Assembly: GCA_023213395.1 (NCBI GenBank)
Contig: CM041465.1
Location: 216,759,741 to 216,823,740, forward strand
Direction of reading: 5' to 3'
Length of the DNA: 64,000 nucleotides
Source of the DNA: Cycas panzhihuaensis
Lineage: Eukaryota; Cycadophyta
This document shows, one piece after another, positions 10,697-24,399 of the stretch (its first letter is position 1; the number at the start of each line of letters is the position of its first letter). Both the position numbers and the translations under genes were made by a program. The notes below the pieces were generated by a model, which was not told where the DNA came from, did not search any database, and worked only from the letters and a program-made list of their open reading frames with translations.

Positions 10697-13600
10697 AAAT
10701 ATTTTAATTTTTTAAATTAATTTAATTTATAATTATAAAATTATTATAGTTAAAACAATTTTCAAATATTAACAAATTTGTATAGTTTTGATATTATATT
10801 AGAAATTGAGATCATGGTAAAATTATTAATAAATATATGAATGTAAACAAATAAAATGATGAGACATAAATTTATAATAAAAATTTTAAGAAGAAAAATT
10901 TTATTCTCTAAAGTATTAATTTATAAATTAATAAATTTAATCATAATTTATAATTTTTTGCAGCTCTTTTTTCTTTAATCTTTTGGGATCTTAAGCTTTC
11001 ATCTCTCTATTTAATATCATTTTATAGAGTTTCTATCATATACTGGATCTATGAGATATAACCACCTAATTAACCAATCATATAAAGTAATATTAAATTA
11101 ACATTTTTTAATATTCTTCTTAATATTGACTTATGATAAATTTTAAAAAAATAAGAATGAAAAGATATTATTATTATAAATTCCCTTGATCATAGTCTCG
11201 GAATATATAATGTATATGAATAGAAGTTTAACATATTTGAATTTGATTCAATCATAAATGCTTTACTTGAACTTATTGATGTTCATATAAAAAAATAAGC
11301 ATCTACTAAATGGCATAGGTAATTAATCATTGTAATTATTAATGTACTAGGATACTTTTCACATACATGTATTTATCAACACCTAAATTGTGCTTCTCTT
11401 TCTAGACATTTAGGAACAAGTTGAACTACTTAGCTAGACAATATGCAAGTAGGTACTAATTATATCTTAACTAGATACAACCCAATATATGCTTATTGTA
11501 ATGCATAAGAATGAAGTTGTCACCTTTAAAATGGAATTCACAATCACAACAATCTGAATTTAACAACCAATAATTGCTAAACAATAAAAAGCATATAACT
11601 AAAAAATAAATCATATTTCTCCATCAATGTGAACCTTGAAATGTACTAAAAGTTCATAAAAATAAGATAATATGTCAATCTCTAAAGTCTAAAAGGATAG
11701 AAAATTGAAATCTAATTAGATAAATGTGTAAAGTTTAAGAAATATGGTCTATATCAAAAAAAGAATTTTTGAAATTGGATATCATATGACTAAGATTTAA
11801 TAGCTTGAAGAATAAGTAGGAAATGATCAATAATGGTTGTTTTTAGTAAAGTGCAAAATAGATTTGAATTTTCCTTGCCAAATCAAAACCCAATAATACC
11901 TTATAACTACTCATTTTGAATGTGTTTGAATCAAGATTCTAATAAAATTGGCAAAATGGAAATCAAAGTTTTTTGTAAGAAGTTATGTTGAAAAGAGTCT
12001 AAGTAGGTATAAAAAAACTTAAATTTGATGATTTAAAAATAACCACCAGATGTTAGATCCCTATCCAAAATATAAGTAAAAATAACCACTTAATGACCTT
12101 AAGTATACACAAAAAAACTTATGTATTTTGGACCACAAAATATATAGCCAAAAAATAATTAGTATGTCAAAATCTATTACATCCACAATTCAAACCAACT
12201 TGAGTTTTTTATTATATGGTACATGTTATGAGCTATTTACTCATGCTCATCTTAAAGCTTATCTTTAGCAATAGTAGGTGTTGTATATATGTTGAAGAAC
12301 CTCTTTGGTATGTTTTTTTTTCTTTGTGTAATATATTAGATGGTTTAATAAAAAAATATCACAAAAGCAAAGAGCCATTAAAAATCATAATAAAGACTAC
12401 AACATTTCAACGCAAAGTAACTAGGACGTACATCCAATGTTCATTATTATTCTGACCTACCTTTAATGTTATATGCCTAAATGATAATATTAATAATGTT
12501 AAAATTTTATTGAAAGGAATGGTTATTTAAATAAGGCGCTTATAATGTATATAAATATACATGACACTCTGTAAACATTCATCATTCATTTACATTCAAT
12601 ATGTTTGTCTTCGAACTATTGAATACTTTAATTTATTAAAGCTTAACCCTCTTAAATTAGCAAAAGTGCACTATTAATTAACATTGTAACTATTTATGTT
12701 TATAACAAGTGATATGAAAGCACAAATTTACATATATGGAAGGAATAAATAAACAAATAAAAAGAAAAGGAATTTTTAAAATTAAAAGAGCTTAAAAGCG
12801 TAACTAGATCTTCACATATATAAAATATTATATATTTCGCAATAATTCTTACACTTCTTTAGTTGTCATCTTACTGCTCTGCACTATTCATTATTATTTC
12901 AATTAGTAAAATCTCAATCAAATTTAAGTCTCTAACATTACAACCAGAATCCATCATTCATCGTTTTTATATGTTCAAAATATTGGTAGAATAAGTAAAG
13001 CATTGTTTATGCCACTATCAATTCATAGCCATAATAATGTTAAATCAAATCAAACAAATAATAATAATAAGAGAAATAAAATTAATTAAAGTTGTAATTA
13101 GACCACCCACTGTTCTCATGCATCCACACCAAAATTTTAACCTATCGCAATTTGGAGGAAAAAAAAAAACATAATCTCATATAATACCTTTTAGTGCTAT
13201 ACTTTAAAAAGGCATAAATTTATTTTACCTCCCACAAATTAGAGAATAATTAAAGATATCTTATATCATTACCTACACCTATGCATTTGGAGTTGCATTA
13301 TTGTAGTAAAAGCAAGGAGTGCCAATAATTCAAGAATTAATAAGAGATAGTAAAATAATATAAATAAAATAAAAATTAACAAATAAAAAATACCATAATC
13401 ATTCAAGCATCACCATAGATTATTATATCTTATGAAACACCTATGATGTTTCAACTTAATGACTTTGTAATAGGCATTGTGTCTAAATCACATCACTACA
13501 AGTCATGGGCAACTTTCAAGATTAGACATTCATCTCATGTTATCAATCAACAAAAGAAGAAAAAAATATGTACCTTCCACTACTGAATGAACTGTCATTT

Positions 13601-13796
13601 ATGCATAGCCAAACAGGGCACATATAACCTAAGGAAACACCTTTGAAAATAATAAATAAACACATAAAAGTAAGAAAAAATGGACAGCATTATTGCAGGT
13701 GAGATTGTTTCAATCATTTTTACAACAAAGACTTCTTAAGAAAGAAATATATTATAACTTTTGGGAAGGAAAATAATTTTCCCTCCATGCCAATAA

Positions 13797-13824
13797 AATA
13801 TTTCTTTTTTGAAAAAGAAATATT
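13797..13824. repeat. Perfect 13-bp inverted repeat with 2-base loop
   Basis: AATATTTCTTTTT at 13,797-13,809 is followed, after TG, by its exact reverse complement at 13,812-13,824. It could extrude as a hairpin. No adjacent gene gives it a role. Confidence 0.7.
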
Positions 13825-16800
13825 CTTCTTTTTAAGAAGAGAAATATAATTTTCTTTGAAAGAATATTCTCCATTTAATAGAAATATTTTTTAATTATGA
13901 TTTAATTTTTCCATATAAATTAGTAGCGTATGTACTACTATAGCTAATACAAGTTTAAATAGGCCCCTCCACTAATAAAAACCTTACCCTATACCCTACT
14001 CTAAATAGTAAGCTCAAGAAATTCTTAGTAATAATTTACTAAGGATGGCATTAGGTAATGTTTAACAAATTCATATAAAGGCCAATCAACTTAATGCATT
14101 AACAAGCTATGTGAAAGCATTCAATTATCACTATTGTGTAAAGATGCTAGTAACAATAAGAAACAAATGCAAATAAAAAATAAACCATTCTAGTAAGGAT
14201 TAACTTAAGGAATATTCTTTAAGGTAAGTAGGAATATTCTCTAATTTGAACTTAAACTCTATACATCTCAAGTCCACATATGCCCATTATTAAAATAAAT
14301 TTAAATTAATAAAATTATCATTTTTTAGAATACGAGAGAAAGAAATTTGTTATGGTTAAGTAAGACTTGAACCTATATGTCTTTCACTAAAATTTTGTGG
14401 CATTCCTAACATGCTCGTAATACTTGTAAGTACTTCTACTAGTTGGTCGCTTGAGCAAACTAATGATAGGATCATGTGGTCGTTTGTGACTTTGATAAGC
14501 TATTAAAAATAAACTATTATCTATCAAGCATGGAAGTTAAAAATAAATTTTAGAATGAAGAATGTTTCACCATAATTGGTACACTTGCCGTGATTAATTT
14601 TATATCTGGGTAGGTAATCTTAAGCTACTAAGTGGTTATCTCTTTCGCTTGTGTAATGAATATCGCTTAAATAGTATGATTTATTAATGGTTTACTTTTA
14701 GTTGATCATCTCATGGTTTAGTCTTGGATTTGGATATGTTTGACCACTTATTATATAGTTTTAAGTTATGGAATGTTGATTGGTTGGTTGTTTATATATG
14801 ATGGTGATGATATTTTTATCGATGACTAACACTACAATGCATTATAAAGCTTCTGTTCAGTGTAATTTCCATCTTACTCCAAGTTTTTCCTTCTTTGTCC
14901 AACTTTTTTATTAGTATAATCTAGTGATTTGATTATTTTTAGCCTTGTTTCAGTTACTTTTTTGTCTCAGTTTATAGTGATTTAAGCCCCATCTATATAT
15001 TTGCTAATCTTGGACCCCTCAGTAAGTCATTTTTCTTAAAATTGTTGCTTGCTTTTCTACTTTTTATGACTTTTTGTTTTGTCATGTTTTCAATATTATC
15101 AAAAATAGGACTTTATAAATAAAATGTGGCGATCACATTTTTAGTGTAAAATCACATTGTTACTATCATAATTAAAAATTTAACATAGAATATTAATTTT
15201 CACGATTTTCTTAATGGCGATTGCCCAAATTCAAAGTTTGACGTCACTTCACCTAACCTATTTACCTTATACTTATCTTACCTTCCTCCATTTAAAGATT
15301 TAGTTATCGAGAATCATCAAAACTATGGGCAAAAACATGGTATTATTTCCTATCTTTCTCCCTCTCAGTCTTTATAAATCCTTATGTATTTTTAAAGTTT
15401 GGGGGAGAATATTTTAATGTAATAAAATGCTACCAAATTTTTATCAGCCATTGCTAGTACTCTTTTTTTACTTGGAAGCTTATTGAAGACCATTCTTCTT
15501 GATAAACTATTGATTCTATTGGAAGGATTGGAGGATTACTTTCACCTCAATTATTGTCCATTTCTCAAGATCACCTTCTCACTCACCTATTAGGATCATC
15601 TTCTTGCAATTCCTGTTGATTTCTTGTCTACATCATGCTCTCCTTTAGCATTCCTTGCTATTAAATTTGCCATTCTCATAACACTTGGGGGCTTGGTAGA
15701 AACATGTTGTGCAAAAGTGAAGCATCAATCTATGGCATACCTCACTCATTTCCCCCAGATCAAAGGCAATTTTGTATGAATTAGTTGTTAGCTTTAAAAA
15801 TTAGTAAAGGTTTGTTTTGAGTTCATCTTTAAAAATTAAAAAAAAGAGAGAGAGAGTCTTTCCATTGCCATTTTGCTTTCATTTTCATTAAAATCTAGTT
15901 GATTTTGCTAGTCTTTTTGAGTGATTAAGCTTAGAATCAAACCGATTTTAATTCCCAAGCTTCTATCACATTGTCGAAGTCATTAAAAGGCTATTTTCCA
16001 AAATTGACCCAGTTTCAATCTTTGGTAGTAGTCCTTTGTTGAGTAATAACATTCATGCTTTCCTATTTACTAAAATTTACAACTCTTAATGAGTTTGGCC
16101 TCAAAAGGGTTAAAGTAAATAAAGCCAAACTTATGAGAGGAGGTGAATGATAAGTAGAAAAGGATCTTTGAATAAGGCGAGTATCTCAACTCTTTTCCAT
16201 AGAGTTGTAAGTAACTCAAACTAATAATCTCTCTCATAAAAATTTTATTTTATGCCACATGATTATTATTTGAATCTTGATGAGTTTGTGAAGTTTTATT
16301 TGAAATCTTTTCTTTGGAAGAATTATTACAATATCAACGTTATATTTTCCTTTCATCAATGAGCAACATTTGAAAGTGAGGAGCAATTAGAGAAAGTGAA
16401 GCAATTAGCCTTAAGCTATATCACAAGGTACTCATCTCTTGTCCTAATACTTGTAATCTCTTTTCTTTGGTTTTCAAGTTTTATAAGTAAGCAAAGACAG
16501 AAGAAGAAAATGAAATAAAAGAATGTGTTTCTTGTATTACTTGATTGCTTTGTTTGACTCTTCCCTCTTGCTTGCATATATAAAAAGAAAAGATGGTTAA
16601 GAAATTATTGAGTAGGTTTAGAACTAAGAGATTGTGATTATGTAATTACTTGCTTCTTCCATTCCCTATTAAGTAAATCCATGATATTTAAAAAGAAAGT
16701 GAAAGAGTGGTCAACAAGATAAACATAAGTGAAATACAAGTTCTTAGAACTTCTTTGTCACTTATGCTTGACTTTTTTTTTTTCATTTCAACTCATTTAA

Positions 16801-17118
16801 GAAACATATAAAAAAGAAAAAAAGGGAAGGAATAACATTCATATCTCACATAATTTGGTTGATTGCATGTCCATTCTTTGTTGTATTCATTCAAACTAAG
16901 ATTGCATGCTAGATTTATATATAGGCTTAATTTGTTATTATTTGTTATAATTTAATTTGTTTAGGTCTATGTTTATTTCTCTCATACACATGTGAACTAT
17001 TTCAAAACTTGAACTAGTTTAATTCTTTTGCCTTTTCATCAATTCAACAAGTAGGCAAGACCTTTGCTTAGAGGTTGATTGAAAGGATTATCCTTCAAGA
17101 CCCATCACCTTGAGTTTA

Positions 17119-17123
17119 CTTTC
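17119..17123. repeat. Left target-site duplication of element B (CTTTC)
   Basis: CTTTC immediately precedes the TG start of B's 5' LTR and is repeated exactly after the CA end of the 3' LTR at 36,106-36,110. A perfect 5-bp duplication is the hallmark of LTR-element insertion and fixes both ends of B. Confidence 0.85.
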
Positions 17124-20100
17124 TGTTTCCCGGCTACTAGGAATGGACATGGACACTACCTCTCAAGTAAGCATAGGTATATTTCCAACCTCGCCTTTCA
17201 TTAACTTCAGAATGTAATTGAATATTCGTTAGACACGTTTTGCATGCTATTGATTAGTTGCATGGTTGTTATGCCTGGCTTGCCTGCCTACTTATGCTTG
17301 CATCTACTATTTTAGCCTATGATGACTCGGGACAAACAACCCATGGCACATCATAGCCCTATGCCATACCTCCACAACATTCTCAAGTATTCTTGGCTCC
17401 CATAGCTTGCTTTTGACTACCTTTCTAACGTAATGTGATCCCTAACGACTTGTTTAGGCCTGATCACCCTCCTCGCTTGCTACTTGTCTCGTAATGGGGC
17501 CTAATTACCACCTTTTTCTTTGCTTATTATGGTCCTGCCAACACCTAAAGTCTCCTAGACACCCTGACAACCCAATATTTTGTTCTTTCGAGGTCAAGGA
17601 CCTATTTTTAGGGGCCTTCTAGACCCCCCCTTTTTTTCCTACCTTATTTTGAGCGTATTGTGGCATTGTTTGCAATAACCATGGCAAACTCAGTGGTACT
17701 GCAAAGTTTGGCATGGTGCAACTATCCACTTTTAATTTTGGCCTAGCAATGACCAGTTTCCCATTAATTGTGAAACTGACACATGGCACCAGGTTTTTTT
17801 CCCACCTAGGGCAATCCTTAATCGCTCGATAGGTTAGGGTTGGGTATAGAAACCCAATTTTAAGCTCATTTGCTTCTTCTTAGCTCATTTTTTGAAAGAA
17901 AGAAAGGCCTCCTTCAGTTGTCTCCTACTCTCCTCTCTTGTCTCTTATTTTCTTAGGGTAAACTCCCTAAGTTACAGGTCTGCAGCAGTCTGATCCAAGC
18001 AGGTTCTCCTCTCAAGTGCTCCTCCAAATCATTGCATCAAGTTTTTTTCTACAGGTTTCACACTCTCTCACGATGTTGAAGGGAACTTACCTCCATCCAT
18101 CAAGGGAGATCCTCCTTTCCCAACCCAATTTATAAGGTAAAAATTGTTTTAAGTTAGTTTTAGTAAGGATTTTCAGGCTTGCATTTTGTTGTTTACTTCC
18201 TTTAACAGTAGCACTTCTTGAATACTGTTCTGAGTTTTCCACAAACCTCTTCCATACACTTCTTCTTTGGAAGGCAAACCCTTCCTTCTCTTGGCTCACC
18301 CCCCTTCACATCTTGAGGTTTCTTTCAAGTTTCCACTAAGAAGGTTGTGGGAAAAGATTGTAGAAAAGGGAGAGAGGAGCTTGAGGCTAGGGTTCTGAAA
18401 CTCTTGGCCACCTCCTCTAGGGTAGCCCCCTACCCTTTGCAATTTTTCTCACCCCATACCTATCTTGCATGCCCAAAAATCCTTAAGGGAAGGGATTCTG
18501 TTGGTTATAGAATTAGAAGCCACTTGCAATGCCTACAACTAGCCCTTATATACCACTAAAATCTAATTCTTTTTAGCCAATCTTTATAGCTTGCGAGTCT
18601 CTTACTTTATCTTGAAAAAGTTGCATATTGTAACATTTGCAACTTTTGCAATTATTTTTTGCAACCACTACTTCTTGCAAATTTTGCTACCATTTTGCTT
18701 GCTTGAAAGCTATAACCTCTTGTTTGGTCCACTCATTTAGAGCACTTGAGTATGTGGAGGTGCCTTATTCAGAGGGCTGGCCATTTTGAGGCTCTCTTTT
18801 TCTTCCCTTTTATCCCTCTTTTTCCAAAGTTGCTTGAGAACTTCACTTGCATGAAAAGAGGATTTGAACAACACATTATTTCTATTTAAAAAGCATTTAA
18901 ATAAGATCACTTCTTTTTTTAGCAAGCGTAGTCATATATATATAAATGCATATTTGCCGATATGTACATCTAGCACCCATGGAAGGGGAAATCGACTTGT
19001 TGTGCAGGTCTCACTTTTGAAGCAAGCAAGGATTGTTGTGGAAGGTACCGATACTCCTTTTACTTTCATTGCTTTACTTTAAAATTTTCTTTTCCTTTGC
19101 AACTCCTTTTTTTATTATTTTTTCTTTCTACATAAGATCTTCAGGGAAGGTAAGGAAGCCCCGCTGACACTCTTCCTACAATGCCAACCATGGCAAGGAG
19201 CGCAAGGTAAGTGAAAGGAGATCACAAAGAAAGGAAGAAGGTTTTCTACCCCAACTACCATGGTTCTAGGTGCACCTCTTCCTATTTTATCTTCTTTCTC
19301 ATCCCTCCCCCCTTCCCCTAAAAGAAAAAAAGAAAAGGAAAGGTCATATATACTTTTTCTTGCTTGTGGATTGCTCAATTTGCACTCATTAGGAAAAGAA
19401 ATCACCCCTTGCACTTATAGGCATTAACCCTACTAGCGAAATAGTTTTACCCCTTTATTTCATTCCCAGTCCTTTTTGCATGTTCTTACATTTTCTACGA
19501 TAAGGATACAAAGGGATTTAAGCCCCTCTATCATTGCTTCTCTTTCCCATGCATTATTAAGGTAGTTTGTATTAATCACTGCACTCTTTTCATGTGATTT
19601 CTTGTCCTCTTGGTTCCTTTGCTTTTATTATCATTCATAAAAAATGAGAGAGAGAGAGAGGTGAGAATCAAAAGAGGGTGTTGTTACTGTTCTTTTTTCT
19701 TCTTTTAATTTGTAATAACTTAGTGATAGTAATACTTCATATTACTACACTACTCATCTAAAACCAAAATGAAAACATATCGCATAGCATCTTACACACC
19801 TAGTTACCCACCTAATGCGTGGAAATCTTAGGAGCACCCTCCTCTAGGTGCCCTTCAGTAAGGCATCATCTTATCTTAACCCATTTAGAAGTTGGTCCTT
19901 CTACCCAACCTCCTCTTTATATCCTCACCATTCCCTACTTCTTTCTCGTCTTTGCCCCCTCTTCATCAGGGTCCACCTCTTCTTTTCCTTCCTTCTTAGG
20001 AAAAGTATCTTTTCATCTTATCTCTCCTTCCTCAACATGTTAGGATAGAAGAGTCCCGTTGAGGCTACTCGACAAACCAAGGGAGCCCCTTTCCCATCTC

Positions 20101-20293
20101 AAATCCAAGAAGGTGCTTATCCTAAGGGAAGGTTTCTACACCATTTACGGGTCCTCGAACCTGCGTTCTGATGCACGAACACCCTTTGTGGGTGATCTTT
20201 TCTCTTACCTCCAAGGATCCTTTAGCCCCTTGATTAACGATTATATAGGCTTGATCCTCTTGTGTCTGGTGACCCCCTAAAGGTACACTTCCA
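17124..20293 (+). repeat. Element B 5' LTR (3,170 bp)
   Basis: It starts TGTTTCCCGGC and ends TTCCA, one base before TGGTGACC. It aligns with 32,138-36,105 once copia F is removed, for example the block at 18,740-18,900 with 34,550-34,700 and the block at 20,059-20,280 with 35,860-36,100. A segment of about 523 bases (18,011-18,533) is missing from the 3' copy. A TATA-like run near 18,935 is a possible start site for the genomic RNA. The open frame at 20,059-20,280 recurs in the 3' copy (35,700-36,116) but resembles no known protein. Confidence 0.85.
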
Positions 20294-20314
20294 CTGGTGA
20301 CCGTACTAGAGACC
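20294..20314 (+). other. Element B primer-binding-like site
   Basis: TGGTGACCGTACTAGAGACC begins one base after the LTR CA end, the usual position of the tRNA primer site. It would pair with a tRNA ending in GGUCACCA; I cannot name that tRNA by eye. The same start recurs after element C's 5' LTR at 47,545 and, weaker, in element D near 36,165. Confidence 0.65.
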
Positions 20315-20569
20315 TGTCAGTAAAGGATCCATCCTAGCCTCCTTTCTATTGCCGTTACCTCTCCTTTTGGTAGTCCTTCTTGATTCGTTAGGCAACCACC
20401 AACATCTTTCATTCTGTTACCCCTCTTTCTTCTAAATCTTAAGAAGGACTTGTATGTGACGATTCTCTCATCGTTTATAAGATCTCCTTCCTTCTTTGGA
20501 AGACTCACCCTATTCCTCCCTTCTATTGTCTGATTCTAAATTAGCTATAGAGGGATTCCCTTTAGACTG

Positions 20570-22840
20570 GGTGTACCATGCCTAAGTTTCTGAAACCCAA
20601 CAACATTCAACTTCTTTCCAAGATCCCACCCAAGAGGGTAGAGACCCCATCTTCTATCTGGGTGATCAAGAGCACCCACATGTCCATCATCTTTCCACTC
20701 ATAATATGGAAGCTTCTTCTCCCATGGGGTATCACCACCTTGGTGACAATACCCATAAGGATCACCTTATAGGGTTTACTTCATATGAGGAGCCTTCAAC
20801 CTCATACAAGGAAGTAGGGACCCCTCCTGCGGATGTGGTAGAAGTGCTTAATCAATGCTTCCAAGCTGTTAGTCTCCAACCACCTCCCAAGTGGTTGGAA
20901 AGTATCTTGCGAAGCGTGACACCCCCTCCTCCACATCTGCACCCTCATACTCATCCCTCTTAGCTTTACTATCTACAACGGGGCCATCCCTCATTGTTCC
21001 TTCCTCTTCTTGTAGTCCACATTCTTTAGGGACCACCTGAGGTATGTCCACTTCCCAAATCAGGTTGAATATACCTCCTCTTAGTCAATCAACCATGCCC
21101 CAACCAACCATGGTCCATCCACCTTCCATTAGACCTAGGGGGCCTACATGTCCCCCTACCTCTAGCCATATGGGATAAATCCCCATGCGCCCCTAAGCTC
21201 AACCCAAGGATTTGTCTCTTCACGTACCCCTGGGATACACTTCCCAACCATGGGGGCATGGTAAAGGGAATCTTCATCCCCTCTATAGGGTGGACCCCTT
21301 TCACCCATATGGTGTTATACCACTTATGGATGGCCCATGTGGGCAAAATCTGGTCCCACATCCATCCATTCCTTCTTCTTGCATCTCTTCATAAACGATG
21401 CCTTCGCAAGAAGGATAAGTCCCTCCTCAAGGTGCCTTCTCCCAAATCCCCTTTCAACAAGGGGCGTACCTTCAAGGGGGGATGGGTCCTTCCTACTCAT
21501 CTGCCTCTCTTCTAGTCCCCTCACGCTTAGGATTAGTCCCTTTCCATCAAGTGGGAGGAAGATTATATCCCCTTTTTGGCCAAATTTCCTAAGGAGAATT
21601 TGGGCACCCTTGCCTACCTCCTCCTTCGTCCTTTGTCAACTTGACAGTTCAACCAAGGGCCCATCCCTTTGTGGACTATAGGTCAACCCCCTTATCCATC
21701 GAGGTGTTAAGGACTAACTTACTACTTCATCCTCCTGAGTTACCCAAGTTTGATGGGACCTCTTCTCAATACCCAACATAACACATTAGGAGCTTCTCCA
21801 TGGTATGTATCGACTATTGGGCCTATGATCATATCTTGATGAAGCTCTTCCCATGTTCCTTGTAAGGTGATGCCCTTAAGTGGTTCTATCACCTTCCTGC
21901 GCATTCAATTCACTCATTCCAACAACTCATAGATGAGTTCGTCAATTACTTTAATATTACTCGCCCCTTTGAGAGTGGGATGAAGTCCCTTTTATCCTTC
22001 AAACAAGGTCACAAGGAAATGAATTGTGACTTCGTTAGGCACTTTCACGATCTCCTTCACTCCATGAAGGCTACCTTGGCTGAGGAGTTGAAAAGGGCTC
22101 TTTTTGTAAACGCTCTTCGTCCCGAGGTATATGTTGAGGTCCTTAAGATGGGGGCAACAACATGTGACTCTGCTATAGCTAAATGTTTAACTCGTGAGGC
22201 TATTGAGATCTAGGTGAGTCTCAAGAAACCTCTTAGATCATCATAACAGTGTGATGCACCCCCTCCATCTCGTGACACTAAAACTCAATAACCTCCCAAG
22301 TCTTTGACCCATTCGATAGAGAAGACCTTGGACCCATTGACTTTCGCTATACATTCTTTTAAATGTATGATGAAGGAGCTTAAACTCCAAGCTCCTCCTT
22401 TATTACCAACATCTCATAAACCCATTCATCAAGCCTCCTAAGTAGCACCTTCCAAGAATGGAAATAACCATGCTTCTCAAACAAGAAAGATAAACTCTTC
22501 CTTGGAGAAGAAATTGTGCTCTATTCATAACAAGTGCTTCTATGAGGATTCACAATACAGGGCACAACATTCCAAATCCACCCTGAATAATGACTTCTCT
22601 CCTAAACGAGAGCCTAGGCCCAATCTAGACCAACCTGTTCATAGAAATCCCTTCCCTAAACATGAGGAATGAGATCAACATACCCAACAAAGGGGGAATC
22701 GAAATAGGGGAAGATCCCCTAACCCTTGCCCCACACAAGCTAAGGGGAATGGGGTAAGAAACTCTTCCTCCTCTTTCAATTCTTATTGTCAAACCCCTTC
22801 TCCCTCTCGATCTCGAAATAAAGGAAAGAGAGTTATCTAG
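20570..22840 (+). pseudogene. Element B gag remnant
   Basis: The N-terminal half is Pro/Tyr/His-rich and disordered. The capsid-like half (about 21,700-22,215) includes GDALKWFYHLPAHSIHSFQ and LLSFKQGHKEMNCDFVRHF, with the best open piece at 21,980-22,213. A Cys-His segment with CSIHNKC and HSK near 22,510-22,570 resembles the short zinc-binding motif of Tat Gag. Homologous segments occur in D (about 37,900-38,250) and C (about 49,200-49,570). Stops and frameshifts throughout. Confidence 0.75.
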
Positions 22841-24394
22841 ATGCTTGAGACCATGCCTTTGTATGCTTTGACCCAGACTCAAATGGCCAAAAAGGCCATA
22901 GGTGCCTCTTCTTCCTCTCAGCTTGGCCCTCCTTTAGAGAACCCTCCTTTGAAGATTTCATTGCTCCCTAAGACGATCCCCATTTTCCTCAGTCCTTATG
23001 ATTTTCAAAGGGTGCTTCCCCAACCCATTGGGAAGGGGAAACCCTTCTCCATCATCGACAAGCTTCATATTGTGGTTGCAGGGATGTCCATGATGGATGT
23101 CTTAAGGAGCTATTTAGAGCAGCGCGCTCTCCTCTTGGAGACTCTAGGGTTGGTCGATGCTTCCATTAATGCTTTGGGTGTTGCCCCAAGTTATGAACCT
23201 GTTATCTCATTTGACCTTAAAGATCTCCCCCTGACTAACGAAAGGAAACACCAATGGCACTACCCTTTCACTATGTCCATAGACACTCTTGAGTGCACTC
23301 TTCGAAGAACTATTGTAGATAATAGTTCTTCTATCAACGTTATGCCTTTGTGAATCATGTAAGACCTAAGAATAGTGGCTCTCGAGCCAATCATGTGGTA
23401 TTATCAAGGTTACGATGGTAGGGAGAAAATGCCTTTAGGGTCTATTTCAATTCCTTTTACCCTTGAGGACAAAACCATCTTCACTGACATCATGGTGCTC
23501 GATGTAAACATGGACTACAATCTTCTATTGGGATGCCTATGGCTCGATCAGATGGGAGCATTATGTTCATCCCATTGGGGACAACTCAAATTCATCTACG
23601 AGGGACAAATGAAGGTTGTTTCCCAAGAGCCTCCTCCCACCAAGCAATTACATCAATCCCGTCAAGCGGTTCATGACCTGGTGAAGGGCAACAAGGGTCC
23701 ATCTACCCATGCTTCCACTTACTCTATTAACATTCCTAATTCGTTTGGTTTGGAAGAGGGCCCTTTTCCTTCTTCCTCCAACCTCATTTATTTTACCCCT
23801 ATTAGTATGGAGAGTTATAGGTACCTTGTCTTATTGAGTGACGATGAGTTCGACATTGAGGATGAGGACCTCCCTCACCCCATATTCCTATTGAACATGA
23901 GTAGGGGGCATTCGCTTCGTTTCAGGTCCCTACCTGAAGCTTCTTCCATTGAGGAGCCTAGCCCTCTCGCTGAGTCATACGCTGCTACCCCCATTTCTTG
24001 TGTGACTTCTCTTCTCACTTCATCTCCCACCTCATCACCCTCCTCGAGTGGTGAGACAAGGGAACCTCCTCTCATTTGCCACCGGAGATCGCCCTCCGAC
24101 TCTTCTGAAGAGTGCCCTGACTATATCGAGTGGTGGGTCGATCGCTATGGTCCCACTGCTCCTCTTACCCCCCATTCCTTGTCTTCTTTAAGCATAACTA
24201 TCTATGGGATATATTGCTTTGAGAACGATGAGGTATTGTTAGAGCACCTAGTGGGCTCCATGCCCAACCTTCCTCCTAGTCACTATAAACTTGGTTACCA
24301 GAAGATTTTAGCCCTTGGGTCACCCTTAGCTTATCTAAGTCTACCTAATTCCTCTTCGCCCCTTGTTATTAACCAAGCCCCCCCTTCATTTTGA
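22841..24394 (+). pseudogene. Element B protease plus long Ser/Pro-rich linker
   Basis: Two open pieces in one frame (22,841-23,353 and 23,375-24,394) are separated by only two stop codons. The retropepsin site reads VDNSSSINVMPL; its Asp codon is at 23,318-23,320, and a Gly of the usual D-x-G triad is Ser. YNLLLGCLWLDQMGA near 23,518-23,560 is the conserved PR C-terminus. About 250 codons of Ser/Pro-rich, partly acidic sequence follow with no known domain. This is the longest surviving open frame in element B. Confidence 0.8.
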
Positions 24395-24399
24395 GTAAG

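Larger units (their letters stand above)
10454..17118. other. Intergenic AT-rich DNA; the right end is probably element D's left LTR
   Basis: After the ABCB 3' UTR I see no gene, RNA or recognisable transposon protein up to about 15 kb. The open frame at 12,216-12,455 is low-complexity and resembles nothing. From about 15.3 kb the style changes to alternating pyrimidine and purine blocks like the LTRs further right. The DNA just before 17,119 must have been joined to 36,106 before element B inserted, and D's primer-binding-like site lies about 50 bases beyond that join. The last 1-2 kb are therefore probably D's left LTR; its start was not located. Confidence 0.4.

Noticed and set aside
12216-12455. 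79-codon open frame in AT-rich intergenic DNA
   Set aside because: Low-complexity hydrophobic and Lys-rich peptide, no motif, no flanking gene signals.
15394-15408. Purine tract AAAGTTTGGGGGAGA resembling a polypurine tract
   Set aside because: No recognisable pol precedes it and no matching LTR pair was found; kept only as a hint that another element end may lie here.
18087-20048. Multiple open frames inside B's 5' LTR
   Set aside because: They lie in an LTR defined by its second copy, match no protein, and most do not persist in the 3' LTR.
21089-21524. Overlapping open frames on both strands in the gag leader of B
   Set aside because: Pro-rich low-complexity sequence opens all frames; only the Gag-like reading is supported by alignment with C and D.
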